NCBI GenBank assembly: GCA_949128115.1
Contig: OX421962.1
Span: 44,787,745 to 44,851,744, forward strand
Source: Anaspis maculata
Lineage: Eukaryota; Arthropoda; Insecta; Coleoptera; Scraptiidae
Direction of reading: 5' to 3'
DNA length: 64,000 nt
The position numbers were made by a program, and so were the translations under genes. Below are positions 1 through 8,424 of the stretch, piece by piece. Below the pieces are notes generated by a model, which made no database searches, was not told the origin of the DNA, and saw only the letters and a program-made list of their open reading frames with translations. The first letter of the stretch is position 1. Each line of letters opens with the position of its first letter.

Positions 1-431
1 TGATACAGGGCATCGCGTAAAACCCTGCAAAAACTTAAAAGTTTGAGTAACTCCCAATTTGAAAAAACAAGTTATTGAATATTTTTAACTGGTCCAGGGA
101 GGTTGATACACCCATATCTCGAAACGGGTTTTCAATTTTCCGATTATCTTTCCTCACTACAGGGTGATTTGAAAAAACAACTCTTTATTTTTTTGGTCAT
201 AGCTTTTTTCCTTATTGACCGATTTTTATAATCTCTGGCTCATTTTAATGCTAAAGCTTCAGGAAACAAGAATATGTCTTCGAAATTGATGCCGAAGAAA
301 ACTTGAAATTAAGACCCTGCATCAAAAATGACGCAAATCTGAATAACCCCCGAAATTATATCTGGAGATGGAACTCGTCGGAAATCAATTTGCTTCAAAG
401 TGAACCATTCAAAATCATTATTTCAAGATAT

Positions 432-630
432 TTGACGGCCCCGTGGCGCAGGCAGTCGAGTGGCTGCCTGCGACGCGGAAGTCCCGGGTTCGATTCCCGG
501 TGAAAAGTCTGGGTGTTGTGTTGTCCGAAATTTGCACTTTTCTGAGTTTATAAACCTGATAAATAAACGGTCAAACTCCTATGGCGAGGAGAAAAAGCCG
601 ATAAGGAGAAAAAAATTTATTTATTTATTT
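432..630 (+). mobile_element. tRNA-derived SINE inserted in the palindrome's left arm
   Basis: This is a 199-bp insertion flanked by an exact 14-bp direct repeat, 'ttatttcaagatat' (418-431 and 631-644). It begins with a tRNA-like head containing pol III A-box and B-box sequences and ends in A-rich DNA followed by TTTA repeats. The opposite arm of the host palindrome (about 945-975) shows the same target without the insertion, which proves the insertion and its boundaries. I do not recognise the family. It is too degenerate outside the T-arm to be a functional tRNA gene. Confidence 0.88.
444..497 (+). promoter_or_regulatory. Internal RNA polymerase III promoter (A box and B box) of the SINE
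   Basis: The A-box-like segment is 'tggcgcaggcagtcgagtgg' (444-463) and the B box 'ggttcgattcc' (487-497) fits the GGTTCGANNCC consensus. The B box lies in a well-formed T-arm: stem CCGGG/CCCGG (484-488/496-500) around the 7-base loop TTCGATT. Whether it is still transcribed is not known. Confidence 0.75.
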
Positions 631-1384
631 TTATTTCAAGATATACCTCTTCCTGTATAAAAGAAGATTTCTGGACAAGGGAATCAAATTATGGCTGCAT
701 GTTTTCAGGAGAAAATCAATGTCCCTCTTACCTGAAAACTAATGTTACCCACCTACGTTACGAATATCAAAGCTGGTAATTATTATTGAACCGAGAAAAA
801 TCCAACAATGTTCCTAAATTCAATTACCAGCTTTGTTGTTCGTAACGTAGTTTACATAAGTTTTCAGGTAAGAGGGACAATGATTTTCTTTGAAAACATG
901 CAGCCATAATTTGATTCCCTCGTCAAGAAATCTTCTTATATACAGGAAGAGGTATATCTTAAAATGATCATTTTGAATGGTTGACTTTAAAGCAAATTGA
1001 TTTCGGACGAGTTTCATCTCCAGATCTGATTTTGATTTTGGGTTATTCAGATCTGTGTCATTTTTGATGCAAAGTCTCAATTTCAAGTTTTTCTACTGCA
1101 TCAATTTTGAAGACACATTCTTGTTCCCTGAGGCTTTAGCTTCAACATGAGCTACAGATTATAAAAATCGGTCAACAAGGAAAAAAGCTATGTCCAAAAA
1201 ACCAAGAAGTTGTTTTCCTCGAATCACCCTGTAGTGAAGAAAGATAATCAGAAAATTGAAAACCGTTTCGAGATATGGGTGTACCATCCTCCCTGGACCA
1301 GTTGAAAATATCAAAAAAATTGTTTTTTCGAATTGGGAGTTACTGAAACTTTTTTGTTTTTGAAGGGTTCTACGGGACGCCCTG

Positions 1385-1805
1385 TATAACCAAACAAGGG
1401 AGATTTGAACTACATTTTGTATCCGTCCCCTGATAGACGAAGAACGCAGGTATGTGGGGAAAGAAAAAAAATTGAATCAATCCTATTTTTGCGAGAGCTA
1501 GGGCACTCTGAACTTTATTAAAAATTTTGGGTGGGCCACGTCAATTGTTGAGTACTTTATATGCCACAGTATTGTGTTATTTCAGAGGGAAAATTGTCAA
1601 AAAATTCACAAAAATCTCAAGATACGGGCCTGAATGTTCGTTTATTTGGCTGGAAAATTTCTCAAATTTGGTTGAATTTGTTTTTAGAGGGATGATATTT
1701 TCTTCTAAAATTGAATTGTTAGAGCCTATAGCACTATTAAAAAAAAATGTGGACAAGAATTCAGAACTTTTTTTAGCCAAATAAACGTAAATTGATTCAG
1801 TAGCA
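1385..1805. other. Unassigned AT-rich spacer
   Basis: This lies between the palindrome and the next inverted-repeat element. Short overlapping frames exist on both strands (about 1527-1831), but none resembles a known protein and the AT-rich composition explains them. I see no repeat structure. Confidence 0.5.
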
Positions 1806-2019
1806 TACGACGGCGTAGAAGGGGCATGCAATTGTTTTATTTATTGAAATCTTGAAGTTTCGACTTGAATCTCGAAGTTTTTTTTGGGATTTTCAAATGA
1901 TTCTGCTCTTTTGAATCTCGAAGTTTTGACAAAAAAGTCAAGTTTCGACATAATGAGACGAAGTTTTGACTTTTTCTGTTGAAACTCTTGAGATTTCAAT
2001 AGCTATTAATATAACGAGA

Positions 2020-2125
2020 ATATTATGCAATTTGTGATAACCGAGGACGTTGTCAGGTGACAAGGCGACAGCCGAGTCACCTGGACAACGTCCGAGTGTG
2101 TTCAAATCGCTATTACTCGAGTTAT
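2020..2125. repeat. Imperfect hairpin with ACGAG/CTCGT outer arms
   Basis: Outer arms 'ataacgagaata...' and '...ctcgagttatat' pair. Inside them 'gacgttgtcaggtgac' pairs with 'tcacctggacaacgtc', leaving a short CGACAGCCGAG-type loop. It belongs to a group of hairpins of similar design in this window. Confidence 0.6.
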
Positions 2126-2303
2126 ATTCAAAGCTTTATCGTATCATCACAGAATTAGATTCAAATTGTATTTCAGTGTAGTCAAAAGCTGCATCATCAT
2201 CATGAGTGGCGAATGGCGATGCAAAAAGAAATCAACAATCAAATAGGTACCTATTCATTATTTTCTTATATAACAAAAATTCTACAGTTTTCAAAGAGTC
2301 AGT

Positions 2304-2504
2304 TTGTGCATTTTTGGGATTTATCATGAAAAATTTCAATGTTCCCGCAAATATTTGGAGGTAGCAGAGAGTGCAAGATTAGATTTGCTGCCAGAGAAGT
2401 CAAAAGTATATTATGAAAAAGAATATCGGCTGTTTTGCGAGTGGCGAGTGCGAGAACAAGCGTGCAAGGTGCAGGGGAAAACTATTGTATCTAACGTATT
2501 ATGA
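2304..2504 (+). pseudogene. Tyrosine-recombinase-like (Crypton-type) N-terminal fragment
   Basis: This is a 66-codon open frame. Its residues about 17-50 (key stretch 'LLPEKSKVYYEKEYRLFCEW') resemble the N-terminal core-binding region of the Crypton-derived tyrosine recombinase-like proteins common in insect genomes, where an LP-KKSK-Y---Y--F--W pattern is typical. The catalytic domain (R-H-x-x-R...Y) is absent. The frame stops exactly where a small MITE has inserted (2507), and nothing downstream of the MITE resumes the coding sequence. A possible 3' splice site (tctacag, about 2287) precedes it, so it may be one exon of an old transposon gene. The family call is from memory of the pattern, without an alignment. 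Confidence 0.45.
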
Positions 2505-2506
2505 GT

Positions 2507-2643
2507 AACCAACGGCTCGATACCAAGTTGGGGCTGAGACCGCCGTAAGTGCGGTTACTATAGCAACGGCCAATCAGACCGCTCTATTTGACAAGTTACG
2601 CCGTCTTAACTTTTGCGCCTGCAACTTGGTATCGAGCCCTAAG
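2507..2643. mobile_element. 137-bp MITE with 11-bp flanking duplication
   Basis: It is flanked by an exact direct repeat 'gtattatgagt' (2496-2506 and 2644-2654). The near-terminal inverted repeats are 'ggctcgataccaagttg' and its complement. It interrupts sequence directly after the recombinase-like fragment. An 11-bp duplication is longer than usual for cut-and-paste elements, so part may be pre-existing sequence. Confidence 0.72.
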
Positions 2644-2854
2644 GTATTATGAGTCACTATAATATCATGATCCTAATAATTATTGATAAAGGTTCAACAT
2701 AAAGCAATCATGATATGTGATGATACGATAAAAAATATAATCATCGTATAATTCCCAAAAAGTCTAAACTTCGAGATTTTAAAAACATAGGTACTTAGTA
2801 ATAATTGTATAATCACCAAAAAGTCGAAACTTCGACATAATTATGTATGTATAT

Positions 2855-4225
2855 GAGAGCTGGGCCGATATCAGGATTTCAGATACCAATACCGATGCTC
2901 AGATACTGACTTGTCCGATACCGATACTCAGATACATGTATCTGAAATCTAATTTAAAGTCGGAAAAACGCGAGATTCACTTTAATTAGCTGCATCAAGT
3001 AAGATTTACTTAGTAAGTATATTTTTCAGTTTTTTAATAACAAGATTCAATCAAGATTAATATTCTCAACATTTTCAATTCAAATTCAAACAATAATCAA
3101 ATTAAAAAAAAAAACAATCAAAATTCCTAATCATTTTCCAAGAAATTTCATTTTTTTTTCAAAAATTGAGCTGTCGCACATGCTCTACAGTCACACTTGT
3201 CCTTTTGGTACGATGCGATGCCCCCAGTTTTAGAGAAAACTGACTCCGAAAACACAGAACCTGCTGGAATAGCAAGGTAGTATGCAGCCAGTTTTTTCAG
3301 ATGGAAAAATGTTGTTTCCCAAGATTTTGAACACCTTCAAACTATACTAAACGCAACACCAGCTCATGATAAAAATCAGTTTGGGTTAGACGAAACGAAT
3401 TCTGGGAATCCCTGGGTGCAAAATAATGTCCTATATGGAACCGAAGGCTGCGCACGAGCGCCGCGTAATTTTCAGATACTTTTCAGATACAAGTATCCGG
3501 ATTTTCTTGGTATCGGCATGTATCTGAAAATAGGGAGTATCGGCCTATCAGTGGCGGACTAAGGGAATCGGGGGCCCTGGGCGGAATTGTGAGATGGGGC
3601 CCCTAAAGAGTGAAAGTTGAGAATATTAGGGGGGTCGGCAGACTTTTTGGCCCGCCCTGCCCCGCCGTGATTGAAAAAAAGCCTAATAAACAAAAAAATA
3701 TGAGTTGTTAACTTGACTAAAAAACACAGTGGCGTAGTCTGTAGCGCGCAGAGAAGATAATTTTGTCGTTTTGTCTCTCCCCTCTTTTGAAAAAAAAATA
3801 TAAAATACAAAATTTTAAGGGCTTGAGGCCCCTGGCACTATGATATCCGGGGCCGGGGCCCGTGAAGCCTGAAGTGAAAATCATTCTTAGAGATTCCGTG
3901 ATACAGACACACACCCCTATTGCATGTGTGTAAGCCCCCAAACCTGTTGTCATGGGGCCTGCCAAGGTAACTTTAAAATGGAAAAAAAATAAACAATGTT
4001 ACTCACTTTCGTAATATGCGAAAAAAATGACCATTGAGGAGAAAAATTGAAATTTTTGGATTTTATCCCAATTTTTTCGCAGTATTTTTTGCAAAGAAAA
4101 GGAATTGGAGGCCCCATCAGACGACTGAGGCCCCGAGGCCCGGGGCGGACCGCCCCCACCGCCCCCCCTTAGTCCACCACTGCGGCCTATACCAGATACT
4201 GAGTATCGCTATCGTCCCAGCTCTA
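2855..4225. mobile_element. hAT-type non-autonomous element, GAGAGCTGGG ends
   Basis: The left end 'gagagctgggccgata' and the right end (reverse complement 'tagagctgggacgata') form terminal inverted repeats. The outer 8 bp are 'atgtatat' (2847-2854) and 'atgtataa' (4226-4233), 7 of 8 matching, as expected for hAT. Subterminal 'cagatac' and 'ccgatac' motifs recur many times at both ends. No transposase frame is seen. A second hAT element (3549-4182) is inserted near its right end. Confidence 0.75.
3549..4182. mobile_element. hAT-type MITE, CAGTGGCGGAC ends, nested
   Basis: The ends are 'cagtggcggactaaggg' and, inverted, 'cccttagtccaccactg'. An exact 8-bp duplication 'cggcctat' lies at 3541-3548 and 4183-4190. 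The 634-bp body has G/C-rich subterminal runs and no transposase. Restoring one target copy reconnects the host element's 'ggtatcggcctataccagatac'. A second, inverted and heavily interrupted copy of this family is at 36,886-42,910. Confidence 0.9.
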
Positions 4226-4397
4226 ATGTATAATATGTCGAAACTTCGACTTATTTGTCGAAACTTCGAGATTTCAAAAAATAAACTATTGCATGGCCCT
4301 TCTACGCCTTCGTAGTAGCATGGGATTTTTGTGAATTTCTTGACACTTCTTCTACTTTTAAGAGGTCATGAAAAAATAATGAGATACTGTTGAATAA

Positions 4398-4537
4398 GTA
4401 GGCCAGTTTACGTTGCCTTATTTAACACACAAGACAGATACTTTACCGAAAGCTATTTTGCTCAAAACTAGAAGTAATAGATAGACAATTTTTTTGTCTT
4501 ACGTTGCTTGTTGAACATGCATGGTAAAGTGGCCTGC
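4398..4537. mobile_element. 140-bp MITE with TAA duplication (Harbinger-like)
   Basis: The ends 'gtaggccagtttac' and reverse-complement 'gcaggccactttac' are flanked by TAA on both sides (4395-4397, 4538-4540). A 3-bp TWA duplication is characteristic of PIF/Harbinger elements. It is non-coding. Confidence 0.65.
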
Positions 4538-4540
4538 TAA

Positions 4541-5690
4541 TACTCACATCCGATGAGTATTGCATGCAGTGTGTTGAATTCTACGCTACTGTCTATAAGT
4601 GTCGGAGATAAGTGTAGATTTCGAAATCGTACCCCCGAGCTTAAACCGCTCTGGTGTAGAAGAGCTAAGTGATTTCTTCACCGGCGATGGATATCTCGAC
4701 ATTTAATTCCAATCAATTGAATTGAACAAAACGGCCAAAAATTTGTCATCGTCGTCGTCGCCGCAGCACTTGAGAATGTAGGTATATGTGTGCGGAACCC
4801 ATCAGCCTTCGGCTCTCCACACATCCAATATTACTTAATACCAGAGATTGGAGAACCGACAGAATCGATCATCATAGGGTCCTTGCGCCCAGAGGATACA
4901 CCGGCAATATCCAGCAGGACTCGGATTTTTGTGTTCACCATTGTGCAATAGATGGGATTACTGGATTAGCCAATGTCCCGCCGCAAAACAAACGTCTGAA
5001 CAAACCGCACTCCGGTGTTGGTGCTTCGGGGCGTTAGAGAGTGGTTTCGTCCCCGGCGTGAGATAAGCAAATAAATGATTCGAAATGATCCTGATGCAGT
5101 CGAGAAACAACGTTTAGGTATATGCTTCCTGGCACTGAAAAAGACTTATTCAAGATCAATTTATGTTTCTAAAACAAGGAAAAATATTTTATAAAGCCTT
5201 TAGGTACCTATAAGTTTCTGGTTGATTCAATAAAATTCCACAAAGCGAAAGTTTTCATCGAAATTGGAACTTTGAGCCAATCAGATATAGAAGTTTGTAT
5301 TTGTAAAAGTATTGAAGTTTGAAGAAATAAGTATCACATTGTACATAACTAGCCACTTTCTCGCGGTATAACATGCATTTCTTTTTACGAGAGTGCATCA
5401 GCGAAATCCGCCATAAAAGACGAGAGCCGAGTCAAAATTTTACGACCTTAAGTTGGTGAAAGTTTTTGTTTCGGCGATAACAATTACATACCTCCAACTT
5501 TGTGCGATAAAACGCTTGAAGTCAAGTCTTGACAACAATGGTGTATTGAAACAACATAAAAAGCTTTGTATCTTGCTCGAAAAACAAACACCAAACTGAT
5601 ACCCGCTGATTGAAGTCAACAATGGTGATAGCGCCGCAGATGAGGATTGGGTGCAAGTTCATCGGCTGGCTGAGGGCCGGCAACACTAGT
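4541..5690. other. Unassigned sequence
   Basis: There is no recognisable gene. The segment 4560-5060 is somewhat richer in G and C and holds an 83-codon frame (4786-5037, +) that I do not recognise. The remainder is AT-rich. A short repeated phrase 'aacaatggtg' occurs at about 5534 and 5618. Confidence 0.4.
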
Positions 5691-5697
5691 GGTGCTG

Positions 5698-5783
5698 ACG
5701 TGCTCGAGCACCACACGTAATCCTAAGAGGTGGTGCTGAGCACCACACGTAATCCTAAGAGTTGGTGCTGAGCACCACATGTT
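5698..5783. repeat. Short tandem repeat, 32-bp unit with GTGCTGAGCACCAC palindrome
   Basis: Nearly three copies of 'gagcaccacacgtaatccta' plus a short joint. Each unit contains the palindrome GGTGCTGAGCACC. A related 'gtcagcaccacacg' lies at about 6619, next to 'gttgccggcggctgg', which mirrors 'gggccggcaac' at about 5675. The block may therefore be one subterminal region of a roughly 1-kb inverted-repeat element (5650-6660). Confidence 0.6.
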
Positions 5784-5891
5784 AAAAATGCAAAAATTGG
5801 AATTAGCGCCATAGCACTCCAATTTTGCAATTTCGAGAATTTTTGTTTTATTTTGAAAGTTTTATTCATGTATTATTACCCCTATATTATA

Positions 5892-6265
5892 CAGGTGTCC
5901 CAGAATGAAGTAGCCAATGACCTATGGAAGTCCAGAAGACACTAAAAGACCTCTATATTATTTTTTTTGCGTAAGCTCAATATTAAACGAGATACAGCTC
6001 TTCAAAATTTGACTTTTTTATTGGTTTTAGATGAATAATTAATAAACGGGTCGAAGTATCCGGCTGAAACTCGCCAGAGACTTGTTTAGAATGGTTCCAC
6101 ACTTATTGGCATAATTTTACTTGATTCCAACTAGTACTAAAACAAATAAAAACTAAAAGAAAAAAATAAAACAAATTCGAATGCCGAAAAAAATATGTAG
6201 GGGCCTCTAATTTCTTCCGGGCTATCTCCCATATGCGTTTGGCTACTTTATTTTGGGACATCCTG
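5892..6265. mobile_element. 374-bp MITE, CAGG-TGTCCCA ends
   Basis: The left end 'caggtgtcccagaatgaagt' mirrors the right end (reverse complement 'caggatgtcccaaaataaag'), and both continue 'tagccaa'. The flanks 'cctatattata' and 'cctatagtata' are similar and may be the decayed target duplication. No coding capacity. Confidence 0.7.
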
Positions 6266-6417
6266 GACCTATAGTATATTTTATTCAAATATGACGTGTG
6301 CCTGAATATTTTTTATCTATTCCCGTATCGTACTGGCGCTTGACTTTTATGACACTGAAAAGCATTGCTACCTCCAGAATTCTTCAATTTCTTTCAAATA
6401 TTTTAGGCAAAATAGAT

Positions 6418-6535
6418 AAAATAGTATATTGCACTCGTTTAATAAGACGTTTTGTCGCACTCCTTCCTTTGGAAGTAAAAACAGTCGTGCGACAAACTTT
6501 GTCTTATTTAACTCGTATCATAATATACTATTTTC
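6418..6535. repeat. Hairpin (imperfect palindrome)
   Basis: 'aaaatagtatattgcactcg' pairs with the downstream complement '...cgtatcataatatactatttt'. Inner arms 'aataagacgttttgtcgcac' and 'gtgcgacaaactttgtctta' also pair. It has ACGAG-bearing outer arms like several other hairpins here. Confidence 0.65.
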
Positions 6536-6963
6536 AAGTTCAGACTTCTGAACTTCAAAAAAAATCGCCTGCGACGCTGATACCCCCCCCCCCAGTCCTT
6601 TTTCTGAAATATTCAATAGTCAGCACCACACGTTCAAATCCAAAGTTGCCGGCGGCTGGCTCAATTCGTCTCATCTGAGGAGGCGGTAAAGAAGACAGCG
6701 CTTGTCAAGATTAATTATACAAGGTGTCTCACGAAGTAACCGACATGTACTTGACGGACATTCGTGACGGACGCCGCCAGCCTCTTGTGCATCCATGGCG
6801 AAGTATAGATAATTATGCCGCGCAAGCCCAAGTGTATTCACAACAAGCAGACCCCGCAATATATTATCACAGTTTTTGTTGCAAGTAATTGAGGTCTCCA
6901 ATTTTCCGTTGTCTCTCTTTACTGTGACGTCATGCGCATAAGATACGGTTAATCGAGGTCATT

Positions 6964-7150
6964 GGGCGCTTCCCAATAAGGCGTATAAGGACACAATTCG
7001 ACACAATTTGACACAGCTAGCGTTCCAATATCAGTAATAGCACCACATGTCGACACAATCGAAACATTGGCGAGGCTGAGTTTAGAATTGAGCTGGCAAG
7101 TGCACTTTGACATTGTGTATCCGTCTTGTCGCAGTTATTGGAAAGCGCCC
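6964..7150. mobile_element. 187-bp MITE, GGGCGCTT ends
   Basis: The ends 'gggcgcttcccaataa' and reverse-complement 'gggcgctttccaataa' differ at one position. Internal 'acacaatt(c/t)gacaca' motifs repeat. No clear target duplication. Confidence 0.6.
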
Positions 7151-7339
7151 TATGTTTCTTGAGATATGACATTTCGTTTCTGACAATGGGAAATTTTTCG
7201 AATCTGACAAGCGCCCTGTCGTGTATTTATTTGATTTCAGCATGGATTTCATGATTTCACTTGTTCTTACCCTCGTTCTTGCCAATAAGTGTGTTATATG
7301 TAGTGGAAAACTGAGAAGATACTGAAGATACTTACAGAA

Positions 7340-7522
7340 ATGGTTCAAGGGTGTTGTGTCGCTCTATGCGAGTGCGAGAATAAGACGAATACACCCGGCA
7401 TGCACCGGTTCACGAAAGACCCAAACTTGATGGAAGTGTGGCTGCACCAGCACCACCAGGGATCACGCTGCACCAGACACGTGCATCTTACTACGAAAAA
7501 ACTCTATTACTTCGTCCATTAA
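7340..7522 (+). pseudogene. THAP-type zinc-finger fragment
   Basis: A 60-codon frame opens with a start codon and 'MVQGCCVALCECENKT', then 'HRFTKDPNLMEVWLHQ' and 'CTRHVH'. The order C-x4-C, then HRF-KDP, then W, then C-x2-H matches the beginning of a THAP C2CH DNA-binding domain, found in P-element-related transposases and derived host proteins. The spacing from the W to the C-x2-H is much shorter than in normal THAP domains and there is no AVPTIF-type box. I therefore read it as a shortened or decayed exon, probably transposon-derived. It lies 190 bp after the GGGCGCTT MITE. Confidence 0.5.
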
Positions 7523-8424
7523 AAACTCCCTTATGGGTTCTAGTGACTTTCCCCACATGATGATGGGAACAGTATAGCTAACCGATTCAAAATTCCCGCA
7601 AAAGTCAGAAACGAAACGTCCAAACGTCATAAACGTCAAAACGTCAAAGGTGACCAAAATTCCAATCCAATCTCCTAAAATTGGAAAGGTCAATTGACTA
7701 ATTGCTATAATTTTACAAGACCTGGCCTGGCAGTCCTGGCAGCAAACTTCTGAACGACAGTGTCGAGCGTGCTCCGACTGAACGTCACTATGGTTACGGG
7801 CAAGTAACGGGTCGTGGACGATGACACTCTGCCCGTCGGGATTGTCAAATCTTGGCTTCAACTTTTTATGTCAAAACCGGCTATGTCTCTTATCCATCAG
7901 CTAGTAGTATAGACATCCTTGATTTGGCACAATAATCCATGAAAAGACACGAAGTCGCTCGGACCACTTTTGGAACACATTTTTCACGCATTTCCTCTGC
8001 AGATAGATGGAACATTTTTGCGGGATGTAATGTCTGACGCTTTTTTCCATTTTACTGGAGAATGTAGTAATTTTTTCACCTGTTTTCAATTTTCGCCAAT
8101 GAACAGATAAATCGAAGCAGCTTTGACATTTGACGGGTGTCAAAAATATTCCTAACCTCTCGAAGCCGGTTCAACTTTACGATGATTCAAACAAACAAAA
8201 AATATGTACTAGCCCTTCGTCCAGAAAAGGGTCCCATAGAATCATTAATCCTTTCACCTCTTCCAGTCGAAAAGATACGCCGAACCATGAAGAACTATTG
8301 GCAAGACAAGAAACAACTTAGCAGGCCTGCTGTTGAAGCAGGATTTACGTGTAAAAAATTTATTAAACCGAATTTCAAAAAACTTAGCCGCTCAAAGTTG
8401 CGTATTGAACCGAAATTCATGTGA

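Larger units (their letters stand above)
6..1384. mobile_element. TA-flanked long palindromic (fold-back) element, CAGGG ends
   Basis: The two ends are inverted copies of each other. Both begin CAGGGC(A/G)TC and continue through matching blocks: 'aactcccaatt', 'ctggtccagggagg', 'cacccatatctcgaaacgg', 'actacagggtgatt'. TA dinucleotides sit directly outside (4-5 and 1385-1386), as expected of a TA target-site duplication. The arms run to about 779 and from about 823, so only about 40 bp of spacer is unpaired. The left arm is about 213 bp longer because it holds a SINE. No transposase frame is present, so it is non-autonomous. The left edge is close to the window edge but appears complete. Confidence 0.82.
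1806..4314. mobile_element. Composite TIR element with GTAGCA duplication; contains nested elements
   Basis: The left end 'tacgacggcgtagaagggg' matches, inverted, the right end (reverse complement 'tacgaaggcgtagaaggg'). Both continue into 'catgcaat' and then 'gaaatctcgaagtttcgac' blocks (about 1827-1870 and 4250-4290). GTAGCA is repeated outside (1800-1805 and 4315-4320). Motifs of the type 'cgaaacttcgac' recur at both ends as subterminal repeats. Inside are a hairpin (2020-2125), a recombinase-like coding fragment (2304-2504), a MITE (2507-2643) and two nested hAT-type elements (2855-4225). The superfamily is not assigned; the 6-bp duplication could also be part of an 8-bp one that has decayed. 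Confidence 0.7.

Noticed and set aside
444..500. Functional tRNA gene
   Set aside because: A and B boxes and T-arm are good, but acceptor and anticodon arms do not form properly and it is part of a SINE with target duplications.
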